Source of the DNA: Terriglobales bacterium
GTDB taxonomy: Bacteria; Acidobacteriota; Terriglobia; Terriglobales; Acidobacteriaceae
Length of the DNA stretch: 6,315 nucleotides
Reading direction: 5' to 3'
Assembly: GCA_015655365.1 (NCBI GenBank)
Contig: JAATFE010000345.1
Location: 1-6,315, forward strand
Position 1 is the stretch's first letter; each line of letters starts with the position of its first letter. The translations under genes were made by a program, and so were the position numbers. Below the pieces are notes generated by a model, which was not told the origin of the DNA, did no database searches, and worked only from the letters and a program-made list of their open reading frames with translations. Shown here piece after piece: positions 1 to 6,315 of this stretch.

Positions 1-265
1 CGGCCTGGATGCGCTGGGCGTCGCGGCCATCGGCGGTGGGCCAGCCGGCATCCACAAGCAGCGACGCGCCGGAGGGGGCCACCAGCAGCGTGGCCTGGCC
101 GCCTTCCACGTCAATTGCATAGATGAGCAGCGGTTTTTCCGGCTTGGCCTGGGCATACATCTGCGAGGGATTTGAGAGCAGAACCAGCCCGCAAATGGAG
201 AGCGCCAGGCAGGTCAAAAGACGGGAGCGGAACGCTAGGGAACGAAGAGCGGCGGCAATTTGCAT
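1..265 (-). CDS. Exported MBL-fold (ComEC-type) metallohydrolase, N-terminal fragment
   Basis: The reading frame starts at ATG 265-263 and runs off the left edge after 88 codons, so only the N-terminus is seen. Residues 1-40 form a signal peptide: Arg at 8, 13 and 15, a hydrophobic stretch at about 16-30, and a likely signal peptidase I site after A40 (YAQA then KPEK). There is no good lipobox. The mature part begins with LLIYAIDVEGGQATLLVAPSG and then LLVDAGW (about residues 46-75). This matches the first two beta strands of metallo-beta-lactamase-fold proteins related to the ComEC C-terminal domain, where the usual form is DVGQGDA followed by LIDAG. The metal-binding HxHxDH motif would lie outside the window, so catalysis is not shown. 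The protein is inferred to be periplasmic or secreted; its substrate is unknown. No clear Shine-Dalgarno precedes the ATG, but no better start lies upstream in frame. It is divergent from typA. Confidence 0.75.
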   Translation of the reverse strand, partial: MQIAAALRSLAFRSRLLTCLALSICGLVLLSNPSQMYAQAKPEKPLLIYAIDVEGGQATLLVAPSGASLLVDAGWPTADGRDAQRIQA

Positions 266-352
266 TTGCCGGAAGTTTACGCGTCTGGCCCCCGCTAAGG
301 GAACCGCAATGTGGGCCTGCGGGGCGGCCAAAATGTCTCGCAGGTTGGTTGC

Positions 353-361
353 TGGTAGAAT
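353..361 (+). promoter_or_regulatory. Candidate extended -10 promoter for typA
   Basis: TGG followed directly by TAGAAT (TAGAAT at 356-361, five of six matches to TATAAT) forms an extended -10 element (TGn before the hexamer). No convincing -35 hexamer is seen 16-18 bp upstream, which is tolerated for extended -10 promoters. Transcription would begin near 368, giving a leader of about 92 nt before the GTG at 460. This is inferred from sequence only. Confidence 0.4.
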
Positions 362-442
362 AGAAGTTGCCGCACTGCGCGGTGAACCGCCTCTCCCCCC
401 TATTAGAGCCCCAACCCATGGCCCCATGTGGCCAAACCAAAA

Positions 443-448
443 GAAGGA
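443..448 (+). promoter_or_regulatory. Ribosome binding site that selects the typA GTG start
   Basis: GAAGGA lies 11 nt before GTG 460 in a purine-rich stretch. The upstream in-frame alternatives, TTG 367 and ATG 418, have no comparable site. They would also add 31 or 14 residues that do not resemble the family's N-terminus. Confidence 0.6.
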
Positions 449-459
449 AAAGCCCCCCT

Positions 460-2274
460 GTGACTCAGACGATCCGCAATATCGCCATCATTGCCCATGT
501 TGACCACGGCAAGACAACCCTAGTAGACGCCATGCTGCGGCAGTCGGGAACCTTCCGCGCCAACGAGCAGGTAGCCGAGCGGGTGATGGACTCGAACGAG
601 TTGGAGCGCGAGCGCGGCATTACCATTCTGGCCAAAAACACCGCTATTCAGTTTGAAGGCGGCAAGATCAATATTGTCGATACCCCGGGCCACGCCGATT
701 TCGGCGGCGAAGTGGAACGCGCCCTGAAGATGGTGGATGGCGTGATGTTGCTGGTGGATGCGGCCGAAGGCCCGCTGCCGCAGACCCGCTATGTACTGGC
801 CAAGGCCCTGGAGGCCAAGCTCAAGCCCATCGTGGTGATCAACAAGATCGACCGTCCCGATGCGCGCGCCCAGGAAGTTTTGGACGAAATTTACGACCTT
901 TTCATCGATCTGGACGCGGATGAGTCGCAGTTAGACTTCCCGGTTCTGTATGCGGTGGCCAAGGCGGGCACGGCGACCACCGATATGGCCACGCCCGGCA
1001 CCGACTTGCAACCTCTCTTCGAGTCCATTGTCGCGACCATTCCTCCGGCCACCGGCGACCCCGATGGCACGTTGCAGATTCTGGTCACAAATCTCGATTA
1101 CTCCGACTATTTTGGCCGCATCGCGGTCTGCCGCGTTTTCCAGGGCACCCTGCACGCCGGCGACAACGTGACGATTTCCAAGCGCGACGGGTCGCTCGAG
1201 AAGACAAAGATCACCAAGCTTTTCACCTTCAACGGCCTGAAGCGCACCGAGACCACCGAGACCACCATGGGCGACATCATCGCCGTGGCCGGAGTGGAAG
1301 GCATCACCATCGGCGAAACGATCACCAGCGTGGAGAACCCGCAGCCGCTGCCCTTGATCGTGATCGACGAGCCGACCATCGCTATCCAGTTCAGCGTGAA
1401 CAACTCGCCGTTCGCCGGACGCGAAGGCCAATATGTAACCAGCCGCAACCTGCGCGATCGCCTGGCCAAGGAACTGTTGACCAACGTTAGTATTCGCGTG
1501 GAAGACGACGGCACCCCGGACAGCTTCAAGGTGCTGGGCCGCGGCGAATTGCAACTCGCCATTTTGGTCGAGATGATGCGCCGCGAAGGCTTCGAGCTGA
1601 TGGCCGGACGGCCGCAGATCGTCACCAAGGAAGTGGATGGCGTGCGCATGGAGCCGGTCGAACGGTTGACCATCGACGTTCCCGAAGAGCACACCGGCGT
1701 AGTGATTGAGAAGCTTGGACCCCGCAAGGGCGAAATGACCAAGATGCACAATCACGGTTCGGGCCGCGTGCGCATGGAGTTCCGCGTACCCAGCCGTGGC
1801 GTCATCGGCCTGCGCAGCGAAATGCTGACCGAGACCCGCGGCACCATCGTGATGAACTCGCTGTTCGACGGCTACATGCCTTACCAGGGCGAGATTCCGC
1901 AGCGGCCTACCGGAGCGCTGATTGCCGATCGCCAGGGCGTGACCACCACCTATTCGCTGAACGGCTTGCAGGAGCGCGGCGTCCTCTTTTTGGGCGCTGG
2001 CGTTGAAGTCTACGAGGGCATGATCGTCGGCGAACACTCGCGCGACAATGACCTCGACGTGAACGTGGTGCGCGAGAAGCACATGACCAACATGCGCGCC
2101 TCGAGCGCCGACGAAGCCGTCCGTCTGGTGCCCTTCAAGACGCAGAATCTCGAACAGGCCATCGAGTTCATCGCCGAGGACGAAGTGGTCGAAATCACGC
2201 CCAAGTCGTTGCGCCTGCGCAAGAAGATTTTGCAGCAGAATCGCCGGCCCAAGCGGTGGGAAAAGAACGCGTAA
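460..2274 (+). CDS. typA: Ribosome-associated translational GTPase TypA/BipA
   Basis: This is a complete 604-residue member of the TypA/BipA family (usually about 605-615 residues), related to EF-G and LepA. It binds the 70S ribosome and is linked in other bacteria to stress and low-temperature growth and to 50S assembly. G-domain motifs: G1 AHVDHGKT at 12-19, G2 RGITI at 52-56, G3 DTPGH at 74-78 and G4 NKID at 128-131. The G5 position reads VAK (166-168) where SA is usual. An OB-type domain II follows, then an EF-G-like domain III with [20 protein letters not shown]. After it come a domain V-like segment and the TypA-specific C-terminal domain ([10 protein letters not shown], then GYMPYQG, then [12 protein letters not shown]). 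The C-terminus is basic ([14 protein letters not shown]). GTG 460 is chosen because it has a Shine-Dalgarno, gives [18 protein letters not shown], and fits family length. An open frame continues upstream to 367 but lacks family similarity. The gene stands alone, divergent from the MBL gene and convergent with purEK. Confidence 0.97.
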   Translation: MTQTIRNIAIIAHVDHGKTTLVDAMLRQSGTFRANEQVAERVMDSNELERERGITILAKNTAIQFEGGKINIVDTPGHADFGGEVERALKMVDGVMLLVDAAEGPLPQTRYVLAKALEAKLKPIVVINKIDRPDARAQEVLDEIYDLFIDLDADESQLDFPVLYAVAKAGTATTDMATPGTDLQPLFESIVATIPPATGDPDGTLQILVTNLDYSDYFGRIAVCRVFQGTLHAGDNVTISKRDGSLEKTKITKLFTFNGLKRTETTETTMGDIIAVAGVEGITIGETITSVENPQPLPLIVIDEPTIAIQFSVNNSPFAGREGQYVTSRNLRDRLAKELLTNVSIRVEDDGTPDSFKVLGRGELQLAILVEMMRREGFELMAGRPQIVTKEVDGVRMEPVERLTIDVPEEHTGVVIEKLGPRKGEMTKMHNHGSGRVRMEFRVPSRGVIGLRSEMLTETRGTIVMNSLFDGYMPYQGEIPQRPTGALIADRQGVTTTYSLNGLQERGVLFLGAGVEVYEGMIVGEHSRDNDLDVNVVREKHMTNMRASSADEAVRLVPFKTQNLEQAIEFIAEDEVVEITPKSLRLRKKILQQNRRPKRWEKNA

Positions 2275-2278
2275 GCTA

Positions 2279-2391
2279 GAGCATTTTCGGAATACATATA
2301 GACTTTTCAAGGGACGTGCAAGGTGCCTTTTCCTTGAGGAAAAAGGCACTTAGACGAGTGCTTTCGGACTACAGCAATTCCGAAAATGCTA
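2279..2391. repeat. Small inverted-repeat element (MITE- or REP-like) flanked by TA
   Basis: A perfect 14-bp inverted repeat, AGCATTTTCGGAAT at 2280-2293 and ATTCCGAAAATGCT at 2377-2390, bounds about 111 bp of non-coding sequence that looks more AT-rich than the neighbouring genes. One base further out on each side the sequence reads TA (2277-2278 and 2392-2393). Such flanks are expected for TA-targeting Tc1/mariner/IS630-type miniature elements. Pairing continues inward after a symmetric 3-nt internal loop: TATAG at 2297-2301 faces CTACA at 2369-2373, with 4 of 5 pairs. The core is a hairpin, GTGCCTTTTCC at 2323-2333 with GGAAAAAGGCAC at 2338-2349, one bulged A and a TTGA loop. No open frame of substance or transposase is present. 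It could instead be a structured 3' UTR or small RNA; whether it is repeated in the genome is not visible here. Confidence 0.6.
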
Positions 2392-2411
2392 TAACCGCAA
2401 TTGCAGAAACG

Positions 2412-2452
2412 AAACGGCGTTTGGCGCGAGGTGCGTGCCAAACGCCGTTTTT
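2412..2452. terminator. Bidirectional intrinsic terminator between typA and purK
   Basis: A perfect 14-bp stem, AAACGGCGTTTGGC at 2412-2425 and GCCAAACGCCGTTT at 2437-2450, encloses an 11-nt loop. On the plus strand the stem ends in a run of five T (2448-2452). On the minus strand it is followed by a T-rich stretch (TTTCGTTTC). Its position midway between two convergent stop codons (2274 and 2491) fits termination of both typA and purEK. Confidence 0.85.
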
Positions 2453-2490
2453 CGTTACAGGAGCAATTTTGAATAGGCTGTCAGAAAAAG

Positions 2491-3663
2491 CTACAGCCGC
2501 CGCTTGGCCTCGAGCACTCGCGCCAGCGCTTCTTCTGCCGTAGCTCCGGCTGCCGATAAGTGGCCCATCTTGCGGCCCACGCGCGGAACGATCTTTTCAT
2601 AGAGATGCAGGCGCACGCCGGGCACGGCCAGGGCCGCCGCAAAGTTGGGCTCGCCATTCGCCCACACCTCGCCGAGCAGGTTCACGATGGCCGCCGGAGT
2701 AATCAGCGACGCATCGCCCAAGGGAAGATTGCAGGTGGCGCGGATAGCCTGCTCGAACTGGCTGGTTACGCAGCCGCGCTCGCTTTGGTGATAGCTGTTG
2801 TGGGGGCGCGGCGCAAGCTCGTTTACCAGCAGTTCGCCCTGGCGGGTAACGAAAATCTCCACGCAGAGCAGGCCTTCGATGCCCAGCTTCGCAATAATCT
2901 CCGCAGCCTGCGCTTCGGCGCGGGCTTCCAGCTCCGGCGAAATGCCGGCGGGCAGCACGCTCCACGCCAGAATCTGATTTTCATGGTGATTGCGGGCGGC
3001 GGGAAAGCTGCGTACTTCGCCGGAAGGATTGCGCGCGGCCATGACGCTAATTTCGAAGTCGAGATCGAGAGCTTTTTCGGCCACCGCGGGCCGCGCGCCA
3101 ATGCTTTGCCACGCCGCGGCAATGGACTCCTCCGTAGCGGGGGAGTCGAGGCCGATGCGCGCCTGACCGCGGCCGTCGTAGCCGCCGCGGCCGATCTTGA
3201 GAAACACGCTTCCATCCAGCGCGGTCACTGCCTGGCGCAGTTCCGCTTCGCTGCGGACTACGCGAAACGGGCCGACAGGAATGCCGTTCTCGGCGAGCCA
3301 GACCTTTTGCAGCGTCTTGTCCTGGATGATGCGGATGGGCTCCACGCCGGGGCGCAACGGGGCAAGCCGGGCCACTTCGGTCAGCGCGTCCACGCCGATC
3401 TGCTCGATCTCCAACGTGACGGCATCCGCGCCCGCAGCCAAACGCTTGGCCGCGGCCACATCGTCCCAGCGGCCCACAATGGTTTCGTCCACCACAAAGC
3501 TGGCAGGGCACGCTGCTTCGGGGTCCATCACTCGCACGCGATAGCCCATGGTGCGCGCGGCCATGGCCATCATGCGCCCCAACTGGCCGCCGCCCAAAAT
3601 GGCGATCAGGCCGCCCGGCCGGATCACCGCGGATGTAGAAGGAGTAGAGGATTCGGAGAGCAT
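2491..3663 (-). CDS. purK: N5-carboxyaminoimidazole ribonucleotide synthetase (PurK)
   Basis: PurK joins AIR, ATP and bicarbonate to make N5-CAIR in cytosolic de novo purine synthesis. The protein has 390 residues, in the usual range. The N-terminal preATP-grasp fold carries LGGGQLGRM (23-31). The ATP-grasp domain shows DKTLQKVWL (115-123), the glycine-rich loop FLKIGRGGYDGRGQ (154-167), and the metal/ATP segment VNELAPRPHNS (280-290) followed by SQFEQ (301-305). The C-terminal part has VGRKMGHLS (362-370). After HNS the sequence is YHQSERGC, where many family members have GHWT or similar. ATG 3663 is chosen over an in-frame upstream start at 3714. It is preceded by AGGAG (3675-3679, 11-nt spacing), and its A is shared with the purE stop. 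A Ser/Thr-rich leader of about 17 residues precedes the first strand. Transcription is presumably with purE, ending at the 2412-2452 terminator. Confidence 0.95.
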   Translation of the reverse strand: MLSESSTPSTSAVIRPGGLIAILGGGQLGRMMAMAARTMGYRVRVMDPEAACPASFVVDETIVGRWDDVAAAKRLAAGADAVTLEIEQIGVDALTEVARLAPLRPGVEPIRIIQDKTLQKVWLAENGIPVGPFRVVRSEAELRQAVTALDGSVFLKIGRGGYDGRGQARIGLDSPATEESIAAAWQSIGARPAVAEKALDLDFEISVMAARNPSGEVRSFPAARNHHENQILAWSVLPAGISPELEARAEAQAAEIIAKLGIEGLLCVEIFVTRQGELLVNELAPRPHNSYHQSERGCVTSQFEQAIRATCNLPLGDASLITPAAIVNLLGEVWANGEPNFAAALAVPGVRLHLYEKIVPRVGRKMGHLSAAGATAEEALARVLEAKRRL

Positions 3664-3679
3664 CAAGCGGGCAACTCCT
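3661..3679 (-). promoter_or_regulatory. TGATG stop-start overlap with internal RBS joining purE to purK
   Basis: Read on the minus strand, the purE stop TGA (3665-3663) and purK ATG (3663-3661) share one A. An AGGAG Shine-Dalgarno (3679-3675) lies inside the end of purE. This arrangement is typical of translational coupling by termination and reinitiation. It is also the main reason for placing the purK start at 3663. Confidence 0.8.
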
Positions 3680-4154
3680 GATCCAGCACTTCCTGGGTGC
3701 GTGCTGCACGCCACGCCGCCAGCCGTTCGTAGAGCGCCGCGTCGGTGGTGGCCAAAATTTCCGCTGCCAGCAGGGCCGCGTTGGCTGCGCCGGGCTTGCC
3801 AATGGCCAGCGTGCCCACGGGAACGCCTTTGGGCATCTGCACGATGGAAAGCAGCGAATCCATGCCGATGAGCTGTGTGGCTGCCACCGGCACTCCCAGC
3901 ACGGGGACCAGCGTTTTGGCCGCCAACATGCCCGGCAAATGCGCCGCGCCGCCGGCTCCGGCAATAATCACCCGCAGCCCGCGCGCCCGCGCCGTTGCCG
4001 CGTACTCGAAGAGCCGGTCGGGGGTGCGATGCGCACTCACGATCTTGGCTTCATGAGGAATTTCAAGAACTCGCAGTATCTCCACGGCCGCCGAGAGCAC
4101 CTCATAGTCGCTCTTGCTGCCCATCACCACGCCCACCAACGGCTGTTCGCTCAT
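3663..4154 (-). CDS. purE: N5-CAIR mutase, class I PurE
   Basis: PurE moves the carboxyl group of N5-CAIR, made by PurK, to give CAIR. This is the step after PurK in purine synthesis; family members form octamers in the cytosol. The 163-residue length is typical. Visible motifs are GSKSD (12-16, phosphate binding), SAHRTP (40-45, with the conserved catalytic His at 42), [12 protein letters not shown] (65-76) and [17 protein letters not shown] (103-119). Together with an adjacent purK this marks class I PurE, not the class II form that uses AIR and CO2 directly. ATG 4154 gives [16 protein letters not shown], as expected for the family. A longer in-frame GTG start at 4214 would add 20 unsupported residues and cover the TATAAT box. 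GGAG sits only 2 nt before the ATG, too close to act as a normal Shine-Dalgarno. The stop codon overlaps the purK start. Confidence 0.96.
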   Translation of the reverse strand: MSEQPLVGVVMGSKSDYEVLSAAVEILRVLEIPHEAKIVSAHRTPDRLFEYAATARARGLRVIIAGAGGAAHLPGMLAAKTLVPVLGVPVAATQLIGMDSLLSIVQMPKGVPVGTLAIGKPGAANAALLAAEILATTDAALYERLAAWRAARTQEVLDQELPA

Positions 4155-4160
4155 AACTCC

Positions 4161-4166
4161 ATTATA
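4161..4166 (-). promoter_or_regulatory. Perfect TATAAT -10 box immediately before purE
   Basis: On the minus strand TATAAT is followed by GGAGTT and then the purE ATG. A start site 7 nt past the box would fall on the A of the ATG, which suggests a leaderless purEK message. The -35 region is poor: the best-spaced hexamer (TTCGGC, 18-bp spacer) matches TTGACA at only two positions. The box could be a chance match. Confidence 0.5.
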
Positions 4167-4187
4167 CGAGCGGCCAGGATGCAAGCC

Positions 4188-4212
4188 GAAGGCGCTACTC
4201 CATCTCGCCTTC
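4188..4212 (-). repeat. Short inverted repeat between the tail-like gene and purE
   Basis: GAAGGCG at 4188-4194 and CGCCTTC at 4206-4212 form a 7-bp perfect stem with an 11-nt loop, 22 bp after the stop of the upstream gene. On the minus strand no T-run follows, so it is at best a weak terminator. It might also lie in a regulatory region of purE. No stronger terminator is visible in the 79-bp gap. Confidence 0.3.
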
Positions 4213-4233
4213 ACTCACAACGAAAGTTACCGC

Positions 4234-6315
4234 CTACGATCCGAGCGGCAGGTTGATGAACAAGGCCGTTGAGAACTCCGAGTAGTTGGGCGGTGTTGCG
4301 CCGTCGTACATCCGAATATAGAACCGGTCGTTGGCGGATTCGCGGGAGAAGATCATGTTGGGCAAGGTGGCGCGCACCACCAGATCCGGATCTTCGCCCG
4401 CCATGAAAGCAAAGTCCCGCCGTCGTATCTCAAACCCGCCGCCAGTGGGCGGAGTGACTCCGGCACTGATCGCCACCGTGCTTCCGCTCAGCGTAGTTAC
4501 GGTAAGTCCGGTGAGGCTGGGAAGAACCGTAGGTGCGATGGGCGCGGGCAGCCAGGCATCGGCGGGTACTGTTGCGCTGGTGCGAATGGCCAGATCGTCG
4601 GCCCAGTCGTTGGCAAAGTCGATCGTATATTCCACCATGTCGGGATAACTGGAGCGATAACTCAACTTCACCGTACGCACCACCACTTGGGTATTCAGAT
4701 CGATCGAAGGCGCATTCAGGAGCAGTGCGTCGCCCGGCCATACATCCGACAAAAAACTCAAGCTGGACCCCTTGTAGCTTCCGCTCCATAGCGCACTCAC
4801 GCTGGCCGCGGCCTGTTCCATCACCAGGGCCGCATTGCGGCAATCCGCCGAACTGCGCGCCGCGGGGCTGGTAACCGATCCGATCCAGGTAGCCACGGCA
4901 GGCGATCCGGCTTGCGCCAGCGCCTGCTGACTGGCGGTGTTGACTGCGCGTCCCACTGCCCTGCCTACGGTGCGATACGTAACGGCAATCTGCTCTCCGG
5001 CCTGCGGCGCGAATCCGACATAAAACACCACCTTGCCGGTGCGGTCCAGGCTGCACTCGGCTGCCTCGGCCAGCGTTCCCACCCGCCGCGTATGTGGACC
5101 ACCGCCAGGGGGCGTACTTACCACCCATCCCGATCCCAAATTGGTCAGGTTGATCGCGCGCATCGTCCCCAGCAGGTTGATGCTGCTGGCCGCCACAACC
5201 GAGCATGCCGAAGGAAGACTCGCGATTGCGCCGTCATAAAGAGTTACGGGCATCCCCGCGACGCCATTGGCAAACTCTTGAATCTCCATCTGTAGCTTTG
5301 CCGGACGAAGGTTGGACTGCCCGCCAAAAGCAATCGGTCCGCTATCTCCGTGAGAGCGATAAATCGCGAGGTCGCGCTCGATCTCGTCGCAATGCACTCT
5401 GGTCCGCAGCGTGTATTGATTGGCGGGATTGATCGCATAAGTGATGCCCGCGGGCGTTCCCTGGACGATAGGTTGCAGAGTTACCGCTCCGGTGCCCTGC
5501 TGAGCCGTGGCTTGAAAGCCCGCGGTGCATTCGGCTTGCGTTTCCGTCCCAACAAAAAAGCCGCTCAAAACCCCGGTGCTTCCGGCGGAAAGCGTGACGC
5601 CCACGGCCTCCATCAACAAGGTTCCGCCCATCTCCACTGGGTCGATCCAGGTCAGCGCGGTCTGTCCGTCGAATCCATTGCCGCCGTTCATCGTCAGGCC
5701 TCCCTGGCCCAGCGCGAGATAGCCGGGACCGCCCGGGTTGCCCCAAAGGCGCGGGTCGATCTGACCTTCGTTGAAAAGTTCGCGAATGATTGTCGACTTG
5801 GATGCCGCGGGAAAGAATGGATCCGCAGCCAGATAGAACTGAGTGGTAACTCCGTCGCCCTGAAAGTATTCGGTGACATAGGCAACCGGCTCGTGCTCGC
5901 CGCAGACGGTGACATCGTTTGCCAGGGCGCGTTTCACGCTCGCCGTGAACGCCAGGTTGGCCAGGTTCAGGCTGCCGTCGGTCTCGTTCAGCGTGTGCAC
6001 GGCGCCGGGGACGGAAGAAAGCGCCAGCGCTCCATTCACCGCGCGGTACGCCGCTCGCGCCTGACTCGCCACCTGGCCTGCGCTCTTGCTGAACGGCGCG
6101 CCGGGATCGGGGATGAAATTGCTGACCGGCGTCGCGAGAGAGAGCGCCTGGGTGGACAGCACCGCCGCTCCGCTGTGCGTCACCAGATTTGTCATCAATG
6201 TTCCGGCAGTGCTGCCGGCGGCTCCCGTGCTGGGCGGCATGGTTAACTGGTCTAGCAATACCTCGTCACTCAAAGCCTGGACGGCGATCCGGTAGCGCGG
6301 TCCCTCCATCGCAAG
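4234..6315 (-). CDS. Phage tail-tip/baseplate hub-like protein with lectin-like insert, 5' end missing
   Basis: The frame is open to the right edge. The first in-window ATG (6309-6307) is preceded in frame by Leu and Ala codons, so the true start probably lies outside; 693 residues are visible. Numbering from that ATG: residues 70-160 contain AGQVASQARAAYRAVNG and NDVTVCGE, then YFQGDGVTTQFYL, a GDG-TT-F-L pattern common in phage tail and fibre proteins. Residues about 172-345 look like a concanavalin/LamG-type beta-sandwich (FNEGQIDPRLW, then GGTLLMEAVGV). Residues 430-590 (YRTVGRAVGRAV, SSADCRNAALV, DVWPGDALLL, IDFANDWADDL) resemble the later half of a hub domain, with the PGD-type strand typical of that fold. 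Residues about 591-691 look like a fibronectin III-like tail. There is no transmembrane segment. Gene reality is well supported; the phage-tail role is inferred from pattern only. It precedes purE by 79 bp on the same strand. Confidence 0.6.
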   Translation of the reverse strand, partial: LAMEGPRYRIAVQALSDEVLLDQLTMPPSTGAAGSTAGTLMTNLVTHSGAAVLSTQALSLATPVSNFIPDPGAPFSKSAGQVASQARAAYRAVNGALALSSVPGAVHTLNETDGSLNLANLAFTASVKRALANDVTVCGEHEPVAYVTEYFQGDGVTTQFYLAADPFFPAASKSTIIRELFNEGQIDPRLWGNPGGPGYLALGQGGLTMNGGNGFDGQTALTWIDPVEMGGTLLMEAVGVTLSAGSTGVLSGFFVGTETQAECTAGFQATAQQGTGAVTLQPIVQGTPAGITYAINPANQYTLRTRVHCDEIERDLAIYRSHGDSGPIAFGGQSNLRPAKLQMEIQEFANGVAGMPVTLYDGAIASLPSACSVVAASSINLLGTMRAINLTNLGSGWVVSTPPGGGPHTRRVGTLAEAAECSLDRTGKVVFYVGFAPQAGEQIAVTYRTVGRAVGRAVNTASQQALAQAGSPAVATWIGSVTSPAARSSADCRNAALVMEQAAASVSALWSGSYKGSSLSFLSDVWPGDALLLNAPSIDLNTQVVVRTVKLSYRSSYPDMVEYTIDFANDWADDLAIRTSATVPADAWLPAPIAPTVLPSLTGLTVTTLSGSTVAISAGVTPPTGGGFEIRRRDFAFMAGEDPDLVVRATLPNMIFSRESANDRFYIRMYDGATPPNYSEFSTALFINLPLGS

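Noticed and set aside
266..300. TAAACT at 279-274 (minus) as a -10 box for the MBL gene
   Set aside because: Only four of six consensus bases and only a weak -35 match (TTCCCT); too weak to list as a feature.
316..344. Inverted repeat CCTGCG/CGCAGG upstream of the typA -10 box, considered as an operator
   Set aside because: Only 6 bp per arm with a 17-nt gap in GC-rich sequence; expected by chance.
111..440. A 109-codon minus-strand frame spanning the typA leader
   Set aside because: It overlaps the better-supported MBL gene in another frame, has no domain, and its sequence is Gly/Arg/Pro-rich.
931..2349. A 472-codon open frame antisense to typA
   Set aside because: It mirrors codon bias of a real GC-rich gene, has low-complexity content rich in His, Ala and Gly, no recognisable domain, and fully overlaps a certain gene.
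2323..2349. The TTGA-loop hairpin considered as the typA terminator
   Set aside because: No T-run follows on either strand, whereas the 2412-2452 hairpin has a longer perfect stem with a T-run. It is better treated as the core of the inverted-repeat element.
2316..2543. A 75-codon plus-strand frame after typA
   Set aside because: It runs through the inverted-repeat element and the terminator into the end of purK, with no protein-like conservation visible.
2560..3681. A 373-codon open frame antisense to purK
   Set aside because: It is a shadow of purK: the composition is biased, no motif is visible and no independent start signal was found.
5350..6246. A 298-codon open frame antisense to the phage-tail-like gene
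   Set aside because: The Arg-rich composition is typical of reverse-frame shadows. The minus-strand frame has coherent beta-rich domain patterns and is far longer.

Overview
The window looks like a piece of a chromosome from a moderately GC-rich Gram-negative bacterium, most likely an acidobacterium (Terriglobia-like). That placement is inferred from the style of the proteins: a secreted ComEC-type metallo-beta-lactamase with a DVEGGQAT motif, the wording of TypA, and a purE-purK pair. No 16S rRNA or other decisive marker is present.

Layout from left to right. (1) Positions 1-265, minus strand: the N-terminal 88 codons of an exported MBL-fold hydrolase, cut by the left edge. (2) Positions 266-459: a divergent intergenic region with a candidate extended -10 promoter and the leader of typA. 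(3) Positions 460-2274, plus strand: a complete gene for the ribosome-associated GTPase TypA/BipA, starting at GTG. (4) Positions 2275-2490: a convergent intergenic region. It holds a compact inverted-repeat element with 14-bp perfect ends flanked by TA, then a strong 14-bp-stem bidirectional terminator. (5) Positions 2491-4154, minus strand: purE then purK, joined by a one-base TGATG overlap. Together they carry out the two-step AIR to NCAIR to CAIR conversion of purine synthesis. purE has a perfect TATAAT box so close to its ATG that a leaderless message is likely. (6) Positions 4234-6315, minus strand: the 3' part (at least 693 residues) of a large protein that reads like a phage tail-tip or baseplate hub protein with an inserted lectin-like beta-sandwich. 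It runs off the right edge.

Housekeeping genes fill the left two thirds. The right third is probably the end of a phage-derived or phage-tail-like gene cluster ending 79 bp before purE. I see no tRNA, rRNA, CRISPR array, transposase or integrase. The parts most worth following up are the inverted-repeat element after typA and the phage-tail-like gene beside purE. I see no clear sign of a wholly new multi-gene system in this window.
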